Assembly: GCF_001421665.1 (NCBI RefSeq)
Contig: NZ_LMKV01000006.1
Location: 1 to 64,000, forward strand
DNA from: Sphingobium sp. Leaf26
GTDB taxonomy: Bacteria > Pseudomonadota > Alphaproteobacteria > Sphingomonadales > Sphingomonadaceae
DNA: 64,000 nucleotides
Reading direction: 5' to 3'
Positions within the stretch are counted from its first letter, which is position 1; each line of letters opens with the position of its first letter. Below the pieces are notes generated by a model that saw only the letters and a program-made list of their open reading frames with translations, was not told the origin of the DNA and searched no databases. Of the stretch, positions 26,654 through 34,558 are shown piece by piece. The position numbers and the translations under genes were made by a program.

Positions 26654-28940
26654 GGCAGCCCTGCTGTTGACTGGCATCCTTGGCGCGGGCGGCATTGCCC
26701 GGTCCAAGGAGCCTGCACCCGCTGGCATGCCCGCCGTTTTGGACCCGGCGCCGGCGATGCTGCTGGTATCGGTCAGCATCAATGGCCAGCCCCAGCCCGA
26801 CACCTATCTTGTCGCCCGGCGCGGCGATGGATTTTTCGTGCGGGTCGACGATCTGACGGCCTGGCGCCTCCGATTGCCCCCGATCGACCCAACCCTGCTG
26901 GATGACGAATGGTTCGTGCCGCTGTCGGCGATCGGCGGCGTGACGGCGGTGTTCAACGAACTGCAACAGGCGCTCAAACTCACCGTGCCGTCCGCCGCTT
27001 TCCTCGCCAACCGGGTGTCTGCGGCGCCGACCTTGCCGCAGCCGACGGACAGCGCCTTCGCGGCCTTTTTCAACTATAATCTGTCGTTCGAATATGCTGA
27101 CAAGGCGCAGGTCGGCGCCTTTGTCGAAACAGGCATGTCGGATGACTGGGGTGTCGTGTCGAACAGCATGTTGCTGGGCAATGGCACCGTCTATGGTCGG
27201 GCGACGCGGCTGGACAGCTATTATATGCGCGACGACCCGGTGAGCCTGACGCGGCTGGTGGTCGGCGACAGCGTGACCGATGCTCGCGACTGGTCGCGAC
27301 AGGTCCGTTTCGGCGGCATACGCATCGGCACGGAGTTCGCCCTACAGCCCAGCCTGCTGACCTTTCCCACGCCCTCGCTGGCGGGCAGCGCGGCCGTGCC
27401 ATCCAATGTCGAACTGCTGGTCAACGGCACGCAACGGTTCCAGACCGATGTCGATCAGGGGCCGTTTTCGATCAATCAGGTGCCGCTCGTCACCGGCGCG
27501 GGGGAGGTGACGCTGGTGGTCCGCGATCCTCTGGGCGTCGAGCGGCGGATCAAATCCTCTTATTATGTCAGCAGCCGCTTGCTGCGCGCGGGTCTTTCCG
27601 CCTGGTCGGCCGAAGCGGGAGCGGAGCGCCGCGACTATGGCCTGCGCAGCTTTCGCTATGCGGCCCCCTTCGTCGCCGGCACCTATCGCCGGGGTCTGAC
27701 CGACTGGATCACGGTCGAAAGTCGCGCGGAAGCGAGCAGCGACACCCAAATGGCGGGCGGGGGCATCACCATGGTGATGGTGCCGCTGGGCGAATTCGGC
27801 CTGGCGGCTGCCGGCTCCAACGGGAAGGAAGGGCAGGGGTTGCTTTATCGGGCCGCTTTCAACCGCAATGCCCCGACCTGGAATGTCGCGCTCAGCTATC
27901 AGCGGGCCAGCCGTGCCTATCGGGAAATCGGCGTGGAGCGCGACTCCGAACGCATCATCGAACAGATACAGGCGGCCGGTGGCCTGACCTTCGGCCGGAT
28001 GGGTACGGCCGGCGTCTCCTATACCAGCCTGACCTATGCGGACGGACAGAAAGCGCAGGTGCTGTCCGGCAATTACAGCCTGTCGGTGCGCGACCGGGCC
28101 TTCGTCAGCCTCTATGCGATCCACAGCCGTTTTTCGGAAACGGGTCGAGACACCAGCCTGGGCTTCAATCTGACCGTCCCCTTCGGTCCGCGCAGCAGCG
28201 TATATCTTCAGGCGGGAACGGATGGCACTCGTGCAGAGGTGCGCAGCACGCCGCCGGTCAGCGGCGGTTGGGGCTATCGCCTCGCCAATTCCACCGGCAA
28301 TAACGGGCGGCAGCAGGCGGAAGCGCAATGGCGCGGCGATGTGGGGGAGATGACCGCCCAGATCGACCATGCCGGCGGACAGACCGGCATGCGCGTCACC
28401 GGTCGGGGCGGATTGTTGATGGCGGACGGCGCGCTCTTCCCGACACGGCAGATGGAAAGCGGCTTCGCGGTCGTGCGCGTACCCGATCAGGCGGATGTGC
28501 GCGTCTATCAGGAAAACCGCCTCGTCGGCCGCACCAATGCGCGGGGGACCGCGATCATCCCGGACCTGCGCCCCTATGAGGTCAATCGCCTCAGCATTTC
28601 TGCGGCGGACATACCGATCGACGTGCGCATGCCGCAGGATCAGTTGCTGGTCGTACCGCGCTATCGCGGCGCTGTCAGCGCCCATTTCGTGGCGATCAGG
28701 GAACGGCCCGGCACGATCATCGTCGTCATGCCGGACGGCAAGCCGGTGGAAGCTGGAAGCGGCGTGTCGGCCGGCGAAGAACTATCCTTCGTCGGTAATG
28801 GGGGGGAGGTCTTCCTGCAAAATATCCATGCCGGCATGGTCCTGACCGTGGATGCGGCTGGCGGTGCCTGTGATGTCAGGCTCGACGTCCTGCCCGATCA
28901 GGTGTTACCCACAATCGGGCCGTTGCGGTGCGTGCGGTGA
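26634..28940 (+). CDS. outer-membrane usher protein, archaic (Csu-type) family
   Basis: A 768-residue usher. It has a signal region, then an N-terminal periplasmic domain (LLVSVSINGQPQPDTYLVARRGDGFFVRVDDL), a large beta-barrel with a plug, and a C-terminal domain ending CDVRLDVLPDQVLPTIGPLRC with a Cys pair. Typical usher segments are VELLVNGTQRFQTDVDQGPFSINQVPLVTGAGEVTLVVRDPLG and RGTAIIPDLRPYEVNRLSI. It assembles and exports the pilus subunits. Length fits the archaic usher group. It is coupled to the chaperone gene by overlap. Confidence 0.93.
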   Translation: MASGIIRAALLLTGILGAGGIARSKEPAPAGMPAVLDPAPAMLLVSVSINGQPQPDTYLVARRGDGFFVRVDDLTAWRLRLPPIDPTLLDDEWFVPLSAIGGVTAVFNELQQALKLTVPSAAFLANRVSAAPTLPQPTDSAFAAFFNYNLSFEYADKAQVGAFVETGMSDDWGVVSNSMLLGNGTVYGRATRLDSYYMRDDPVSLTRLVVGDSVTDARDWSRQVRFGGIRIGTEFALQPSLLTFPTPSLAGSAAVPSNVELLVNGTQRFQTDVDQGPFSINQVPLVTGAGEVTLVVRDPLGVERRIKSSYYVSSRLLRAGLSAWSAEAGAERRDYGLRSFRYAAPFVAGTYRRGLTDWITVESRAEASSDTQMAGGGITMVMVPLGEFGLAAAGSNGKEGQGLLYRAAFNRNAPTWNVALSYQRASRAYREIGVERDSERIIEQIQAAGGLTFGRMGTAGVSYTSLTYADGQKAQVLSGNYSLSVRDRAFVSLYAIHSRFSETGRDTSLGFNLTVPFGPRSSVYLQAGTDGTRAEVRSTPPVSGGWGYRLANSTGNNGRQQAEAQWRGDVGEMTAQIDHAGGQTGMRVTGRGGLLMADGALFPTRQMESGFAVVRVPDQADVRVYQENRLVGRTNARGTAIIPDLRPYEVNRLSISAADIPIDVRMPQDQLLVVPRYRGAVSAHFVAIRERPGTIIVVMPDGKPVEAGSGVSAGEELSFVGNGGEVFLQNIHAGMVLTVDAAGGACDVRLDVLPDQVLPTIGPLRCVR

Positions 28941-28951
28941 GGAGGGACAGG

Positions 28952-29446
28952 ATGGGCTTGCGCTTCTATCTCGGCATGATCGTGCTGCCGCTCTCGGCGG
29001 TCGCCATGCCTGCCCCGGCGCAGGCGGCCTGCGACATATTGGCGCTCTGCACCTGCACCGTATCGGCCACCGGTGTCGATTTCGGCACTTACAATCCGAT
29101 CAGTGTCGCGGACAACGACAGTTCGGGCACGGTCCGCGTGCGTTGCAGCCTGGTGCTGGCCCTGGCCGGAAGCTACACGATTCAGTTGAGCCGGGGATCG
29201 TCCGCCACCTATGCCCAGCGGAGCATGACCAGCGGCGCGTCGACGCTGCATTATAATCTCTACACCAGCAATGCGCGCAACCAGATCTGGGGCGACGGGA
29301 CCGGCGGATCGCTGTCCGTGACCAAAAATTTCACAGCCTTGCTGGGGGTCGACCAGACCACGACCGTCTATGGCCGGGTACCGGCAGGCCAGAATGTGGC
29401 GCCCGGTGGTTATAGCGATACGATCCTGGTCACGATCATATTCTGA
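28952..29446 (+). CDS. SCPU domain protein, tip or second pilin subunit
   Basis: A 164-residue exported SCPU protein (signal ending APAQA). It has extra Cys residues at the mature start (CDILALCTCTVSATGVDFGTYNP), then STLHYNLYTSNARNQIWGD and TTTVYGRVPAGQNVAPGGYSDTILVTIIF. It is homologous in pattern to the first gene of the operon but distinct, which fits a tip or adaptor subunit. The ribosome-binding site AGGAGGG lies at 28939-28945. It is the last gene of the pilus operon, followed by a strong hairpin. Confidence 0.9.
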   Translation: MGLRFYLGMIVLPLSAVAMPAPAQAACDILALCTCTVSATGVDFGTYNPISVADNDSSGTVRVRCSLVLALAGSYTIQLSRGSSATYAQRSMTSGASTLHYNLYTSNARNQIWGDGTGGSLSVTKNFTALLGVDQTTTVYGRVPAGQNVAPGGYSDTILVTIIF

Positions 29447-29470
29447 CAGACTGTAAGATGGAATTGGACG

Positions 29471-29509
29471 CTTGCCGCCCCGCCGCCGTCAGCGTAGCGG
29501 GGCGGCAAG
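29471..29509. terminator. long hairpin between convergent genes
   Basis: A 13-bp perfect stem (CTTGCCGCCCCGC, 29471-29483, with its complement at 29497-29509) around a 13-base loop lies between the pilus operon and the leftward receptor gene. There is no T-run on either side, so it may act as a bidirectional pausing or 3'-end-stabilising structure. Confidence 0.55.
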
Positions 29510-29519
29510 TCGCTGCCGA

Positions 29520-31727
29520 TCAGGGATAGGCGAAGCGCAGCGTCGCGAACATGGTGCGCGGGCTGCCATAGAAATTGCCGCGCCCGGTCGAGGATATGCG
29601 CGCATAGTAGCTGCGATCGAACAGGTTGTTGACATTGACCGACAGCGACAGCCGCTCGTTCACCTTATAACCGGCGCGCAGGTCCGCGATCACATAGGCG
29701 CCCTGCCGCACGATGGTCGATCGCGTCCGCAATGTCCCGTCCGCATTCCAGACTGCCGCATTGCCGCCGAAGGTGGAACTCAGCCAGGTCAGGCCACCGC
29801 CGATGCTGAACCCGTCCAGCAGGCCGCCGGTCGGCGCATAATTGGTGAAGACCTTCGCCGAATGTCTGGGGATCACCGGCACGACCGAAATCCCTTCGTA
29901 CAAGGCGTTGCTGTCACGCAGATATTTGTTCTTGTTGTAGCTGTAGCCACCATTGATCCGCCAGCCCGGCGTGATTTCCCCGCCCGCGTCGAACTCGATC
30001 CCGCGCGATCGCACCTTGCCGATCTGAAGCACCACATCGGGCAGGTCCGGGTCGCTGAACAGCCGGTTCGACTGGGTGATCTGGTACGCGGCCAGGGACA
30101 GCAGCAACTTGTCCTGGAACAGGGACAGTTTGGTGCCGGCTTCATATTGATCGCCGATCAACGGCTCGATCTGCCCGCCATCGACCCGCGGCAGCGTCGA
30201 TGTCTGCGGCGTGAAGCTGTCGGCATAGCTGCCATAGATATTCAGGCTGGACGTCACGTCCCATACGATGCCGCCATAGGGCGTGAACTGGGCATCCATG
30301 CTGTATCCGGTCGGCGCCAGCCTGTTGGGCAGCAATGTCTGCGAATCCGTCGACCACCAGGTCATGCGACCGCCGCCGACCAGCGACAGCCCCTCGACCG
30401 GGCTGATCCGCATCTGGCCGTACATGCCATATTGCTCGACTTGTGTATCGCTCGCGCCATAGACTTGGGTGACGTCGCCATAGGGGCCGCTATAGGCCGG
30501 CAACGGACCATAGGGGTCGAGCGGCGGCTCAGCCGGCGACACCGGATTATAGACGTCGATCTGCGCATAGCGGCTGAGGCGGGTAAAATAGGTGCGGGCG
30601 GAACTGGCTTGATAGTCCATGCCCAGGATCAGGGTCTGGTCGCGCCCGAACAGCGGGAAGTTGCCCACGCCATTGAAATCGAAGGACCGCGTACTGTACG
30701 TGTTATCGCCGCGATAGGCGATGTGCGACGTTACCCCGTTCGTCTCCGTCACCGGCGCGCTGCCGATATAGCTATAGACGTCGATGCGATCGACTTCGGT
30801 GTAGAGGCCGGTTGCGCGCAGCGTCCAGCGATCGCTGATGCGATGGGTCAACTCCGCAAAGGCCGACCAGCTTTCCGACCGGAAACGGTTCCAGTCGGCG
30901 CCGACATAGGTGGAGCGCGGCACGTCCAGCAACTGGCCGTCGCTGCCGTCCGCGCCGCCGATCACGCCGGGCAGGCCGGTCTGGATCGAAGGCTTGAACC
31001 GCTCCCATGTGCCGCCCACGGTGAAGGTGGTGCGGTCGCCAATGTCGATCTTGCCCACGCCGAACGCGCCGACGCGGTTGCGATGGGCGATGTCGTAAAA
31101 CTGGTCCTGATCTTGTACCATCGCGCCGAAGCGGACGGCGACGCCCTGCGTCAGCGGCGCGGACAGATCGATCTCGCCGCGCTTGTTCTGGTAACTGCCG
31201 TAGCCGGCAGAGCCTTGGAGATTGAACTCGTCCAGCGGCCGCTTGCGTACCAGATTGATGCTGCCCGCCGGATTGCCCGATCCGCTGAACAGGCCCGCCG
31301 GGCCACGCAGCACCTCCAGCCGTTCGTAGAAGAACAGGTCGGGGATGACGGCGGGGGAATCATAGGCGCGCGTCGGTGTCCCATCGACCAGATAATTGTT
31401 GATGGCGAAACCGCGCGAATAGAAGGTCGCGCCTTCGCTGCCCACGCCGTTGACGGTGATGCCGTTGGTTGCGGTCAGCGCGTCTTCCAGCGTGAAGAGA
31501 TTCTGCGCATCGATCTGCACGCGGTCGATGACGGTGACCGTATTGGGCACGTCTTTCAGCGGCGTGATCGTCTTGCCGACTTCCTGACCGTAGCTTTTGC
31601 CGAGGACGATGATGTCGGCGCGGTCGGCGCTATCGCCCTCTTCGGCGGCCATGGCGACGGGACCGATGGCCAGGCTGGCAAGGGCCAGCCCGGTCATGCC
31701 GACGGCGGATCTGAATATATGGTTCAA
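29520..31727 (-). CDS. TonB-dependent siderophore-type receptor
   Basis: About 735 residues of a TonB-dependent outer-membrane receptor. A TonB-box-like region with ADIIVLG comes after the signal peptide. The plug shows VTVIDRVQIDAQNLFTLEDALTATNGITVNGVG and FFYERLEVLRGPAGLFSGSGNPAGSINLVRKRP, and the barrel ends GSPRTMFATLRFAYP with a final aromatic-type strand. The pattern resembles FhuE/FpvA-like ferric-siderophore receptors; the ligand is unknown. The TTG at 31727 is chosen because AGGGAGG stands just upstream on the minus strand and the signal peptide follows at once; an ATG at 31763 lacks such support. Confidence 0.88.
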   Translation of the reverse strand: MNHIFRSAVGMTGLALASLAIGPVAMAAEEGDSADRADIIVLGKSYGQEVGKTITPLKDVPNTVTVIDRVQIDAQNLFTLEDALTATNGITVNGVGSEGATFYSRGFAINNYLVDGTPTRAYDSPAVIPDLFFYERLEVLRGPAGLFSGSGNPAGSINLVRKRPLDEFNLQGSAGYGSYQNKRGEIDLSAPLTQGVAVRFGAMVQDQDQFYDIAHRNRVGAFGVGKIDIGDRTTFTVGGTWERFKPSIQTGLPGVIGGADGSDGQLLDVPRSTYVGADWNRFRSESWSAFAELTHRISDRWTLRATGLYTEVDRIDVYSYIGSAPVTETNGVTSHIAYRGDNTYSTRSFDFNGVGNFPLFGRDQTLILGMDYQASSARTYFTRLSRYAQIDVYNPVSPAEPPLDPYGPLPAYSGPYGDVTQVYGASDTQVEQYGMYGQMRISPVEGLSLVGGGRMTWWSTDSQTLLPNRLAPTGYSMDAQFTPYGGIVWDVTSSLNIYGSYADSFTPQTSTLPRVDGGQIEPLIGDQYEAGTKLSLFQDKLLLSLAAYQITQSNRLFSDPDLPDVVLQIGKVRSRGIEFDAGGEITPGWRINGGYSYNKNKYLRDSNALYEGISVVPVIPRHSAKVFTNYAPTGGLLDGFSIGGGLTWLSSTFGGNAAVWNADGTLRTRSTIVRQGAYVIADLRAGYKVNERLSLSVNVNNLFDRSYYARISSTGRGNFYGSPRTMFATLRFAYP

Positions 31728-31995
31728 TGGAGACCTCCCTGTAGACGGGGTGCCTCTAGACATTTAGCTATTGCAAGTCACTATCAAAATAGATTTTTCC
31801 TCGTCTATCCATGGGATTGTGCGAACCGGCGGCTTGCATCTCTTTTGCGAAAGCGGAAGGCTGGCATGGCATCGGTCCTGGCTTGCCGGAATAAATGTCG
31901 CTTCGAGTGCTGGCGGGCCTGTCCAGCGGCGGGCCAGATAGGCTATGTGCGTGGCAGACGTCGCAGGCGGAACCCGGCGCATCGAGAAGGTTTTA

Positions 31996-32280
31996 ATGTA
32001 CATGCCCAAACCGACATCGCTTTCCCTGACCTTTGATTGCTGGAGCCTGGGGCTGGAGGCCTGCTCGGTCATCGGCATGCGGCTGCCCCGTTTGATGACC
32101 GGCAATGCGGCGGCGCTGGCCGAAGCGCAACTGATGGTTAGCGAGAAAATGGAAGCGGTCGCTACGCTGCAATGGAAGATGATGACGGGCGGGCTGGGTA
32201 CCTCGGGACCGGCCATGCTGGATGCGTCGCTGGCCCATTACCGCAAGGCGGTTCGTAAGAACAAACATCGCCTGGCCTGA
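31996..32280 (+). CDS. small hypothetical protein in the iron island
   Basis: A 94-residue protein (MYMPKPTSLSLTFDCWSLGLEACSVIGMRL to AHYRKAVRKNKHRLA). It has no signal peptide. The predicted helical segment with EAQLMVSEKMEAVATLQWKMM and a basic tail gives it a look like phasin-type or other small helical proteins of sphingomonads, but I do not recognise it firmly. The start at 31996 has GAGAAGG at 31984-31990. It lies between two leftward receptors on the opposite strand. Confidence 0.6.
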   Translation: MYMPKPTSLSLTFDCWSLGLEACSVIGMRLPRLMTGNAAALAEAQLMVSEKMEAVATLQWKMMTGGLGTSGPAMLDASLAHYRKAVRKNKHRLA

Positions 32281-32349
32281 GTGGTGCGCCGCCGGCAAGG
32301 CGGTCAGGGCGCGACCTTCTTCTGAAAAAGCCCGCGCCCGCCGGTTGCG

Positions 32350-34431
32350 TTAAAAGTCCATGCTGGCGGAAAAACGCACCTGCCGCGCCAGTCCGACATA
32401 GAAGATCGTACCGCCGGTCGACCAATAGCGCTTATTGGTGATGTTGTCCCCATTGACCCTGAGCGTCAACGCCCGGTCGCCGGCCATCTTCACCCTGTAA
32501 TTCGCGCCCAGGCTGTAGGTGGTATAGGCCGGCATCCGATAGCTGTTCAGCGCGTCGGCATAGCGCAATCCGGTATAATAGGCGCCCGCATTGACCCCCA
32601 AATCAGGCAGGGTGGCGGGCCGATATTCCGCAAACAGCGACGCCGACCAGCGCGGCGTATTATCGACCCGCTTACCATTCTGTGCCGCTACGCCGGTTTC
32701 GCGCTGCGTCGCTTTCAGATATTGGCCCCCCAGTGCGACCGACAGTTGCGGGGTCAGATTGCCCTGCAACGATCCCTCCACACCCTCATGGATAGCCCGT
32801 CCGTCGACGACATAGCTATTGGTCGTGTCGATATAGCCCAGCCCCCGGTCGATATGGAAATAGGCGATGCTCGCCAGCGCACCCGCTACCTGGATTCGCC
32901 CGCCAGCCTCGATCTGCTTGCTCAGCACCGGACGCAATATATCGCCTTCATTGGTCGTGCCCGTGGGCGCGGTACCCGCGCTTTCCAGCCCTTCGATATA
33001 GGTGAAGTAAAGGCTCGACCGGGGCGTCGGCTTGAACACGATCCCGCCGGTCGGGGTCCACGCCTTCATGCGGAAATCGTCGCCGCTTTCCCTGGTGTCG
33101 TAGAGCACCCGCCGCACACCGCAGATCAGCAATATCTTGTCGCCGACATGGGCGATGTCGAGCATGTAGAATCCGGTATCGATATTGACGCTGCCCGGCA
33201 GCAGCCGCGTCGTGGTGAAGGCCAGGTCGTCAAAGACGATGCGGCGGGGATCGTAGAAATTCTGCGCGACCGCCGTGTAACTGCGCTGATGCTGGTCTTC
33301 CTGCACCTGCCTGTTGCGGGCGACGCCGAACAGCAGTTCATGGTCGATGCCGAAGGTCGGCAGCTTGCCGGCAATTTCGGTACGGACATATTCGTTCCGA
33401 TATTCCTGGTCGGGCGTGTAATTGCCCGCGATCCGGCCTGCGCCGCTTTCAACCGTCGCCGCGCTGATGAAGCTGAAATCCGCCCGGCTGCGTTGCCTCC
33501 GCGATTGCGCCAGCCCCGCTTCCGCCCGGATCGACCAGGCATCACTCAACATATAATCGGCCCGCCCCAGTATATTGGTCGACCAGGTGCGATAGGGCGC
33601 ATTGTTGGGGGCGTAGCGGCTGTGTGGGTCCGGCACATGGTCGATCAACTGGAACGCCGCGAGCGAGATGCCGCCCGGTTCGTCGGTCGCGCGGCGATAA
33701 TGTTCGACATCCAGCTTCAGCGACAATTTTTCCGACATCTGCCAGTCGAACGCGCCACTGGCAAGGTAGCGATAGCCATTCACCCCGTCGATCGGCGTTT
33801 CCACATGCGACGAATAGCCGTTGATGCGCAGGCCGAACTGGTCGTCGCCACCGAACCTGCGCCCGATGTCGAAGCCCGCGCCGACGCTGCCTTCGACATC
33901 GCCGTTCATATAGACATTGTCGACCGGCCTGTCGCCGGCCCGCTTCGTCACCACATTGACGATGCCGGACGGCGTGGCGAGGCCATAATAAAGCGCCGAC
34001 ACGCCCTTGAGCAGTTCGACGCGCTGCTTGTTCTCGATCGGCACGGGGCTGAGGTTGATGATCTGCAACGCACCATTCAGGCGATAGTTGGTCCGCGCAT
34101 TCATCAGTACGCCGCGCGACACGAAATTATTGCTGGTCGTCGGGCTGGTGGCCTGCTGCGTCACGCCGGGCGCGTTGCGCAGCGCGTCCTCCAGCCCGGT
34201 CGCGCCCTGCGCATCCAGCAGGGCTTTGGGAATGACGGCGATGCTGGCCGGTGTGTCCAGGATCGACTGGTTGCGGAAGGCGCCGACCTGCACCACGTCG
34301 GTCCTGAAGGTCGGGCGCTGGCCGGTGACGACGATATCCTCGTCCAGCCTGCGCTCGACCTGCGGTTGCTGATCCGGCAGCGGCGCCTGCGTATTGCCGG
34401 CCGCCAGCGCGGCGATCATCCAGATAGTCAT
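32350..34431 (-). CDS. TonB-dependent siderophore receptor, FhuA/FecA-type
   Basis: About 693 residues. After a short signal (MTIWMIAALAAGNTQA) the plug shows DEDIVVTGQRPTFRTDVVQVGAF, TPASIAVIPKALLDAQGATGLEDALRNAPGVTQQ and KQRVELLKGVSALYYGLATPSGIVNVVTKR, typical of ferric-siderophore receptors. The barrel ends FYVGLARQVRFSASMDF. The ATG at 34431 follows TGGGGG; the longer frame to 34497 precedes the signal. The PepSY-reductase fusion is divergent 127 bases away, a common pairing for iron reduction after uptake. Confidence 0.9.
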   Translation of the reverse strand: MTIWMIAALAAGNTQAPLPDQQPQVERRLDEDIVVTGQRPTFRTDVVQVGAFRNQSILDTPASIAVIPKALLDAQGATGLEDALRNAPGVTQQATSPTTSNNFVSRGVLMNARTNYRLNGALQIINLSPVPIENKQRVELLKGVSALYYGLATPSGIVNVVTKRAGDRPVDNVYMNGDVEGSVGAGFDIGRRFGGDDQFGLRINGYSSHVETPIDGVNGYRYLASGAFDWQMSEKLSLKLDVEHYRRATDEPGGISLAAFQLIDHVPDPHSRYAPNNAPYRTWSTNILGRADYMLSDAWSIRAEAGLAQSRRQRSRADFSFISAATVESGAGRIAGNYTPDQEYRNEYVRTEIAGKLPTFGIDHELLFGVARNRQVQEDQHQRSYTAVAQNFYDPRRIVFDDLAFTTTRLLPGSVNIDTGFYMLDIAHVGDKILLICGVRRVLYDTRESGDDFRMKAWTPTGGIVFKPTPRSSLYFTYIEGLESAGTAPTGTTNEGDILRPVLSKQIEAGGRIQVAGALASIAYFHIDRGLGYIDTTNSYVVDGRAIHEGVEGSLQGNLTPQLSVALGGQYLKATQRETGVAAQNGKRVDNTPRWSASLFAEYRPATLPDLGVNAGAYYTGLRYADALNSYRMPAYTTYSLGANYRVKMAGDRALTLRVNGDNITNKRYWSTGGTIFYVGLARQVRFSASMDF

Positions 34432-34558
34432 ATGCCCCCACGAATAAGCCCTATGCAGTCGGCGCATAGCGATACTGCGAATTTGTCGCAATTGCATTCG
34501 CGCTGCATATGCGCGATAGCGACGAAATCAGCCTATCGGATCAGCCATCGGAGTCCGG

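Noticed and set aside
29472..32036. 854-codon open frame on the plus strand
   Set aside because: It lies antisense to the TonB receptor at 29520-31727. The receptor has all family motifs and a signal peptide, while the antisense product has low-complexity Arg/Ala/Gln-rich sequence typical of high-GC shadow frames.
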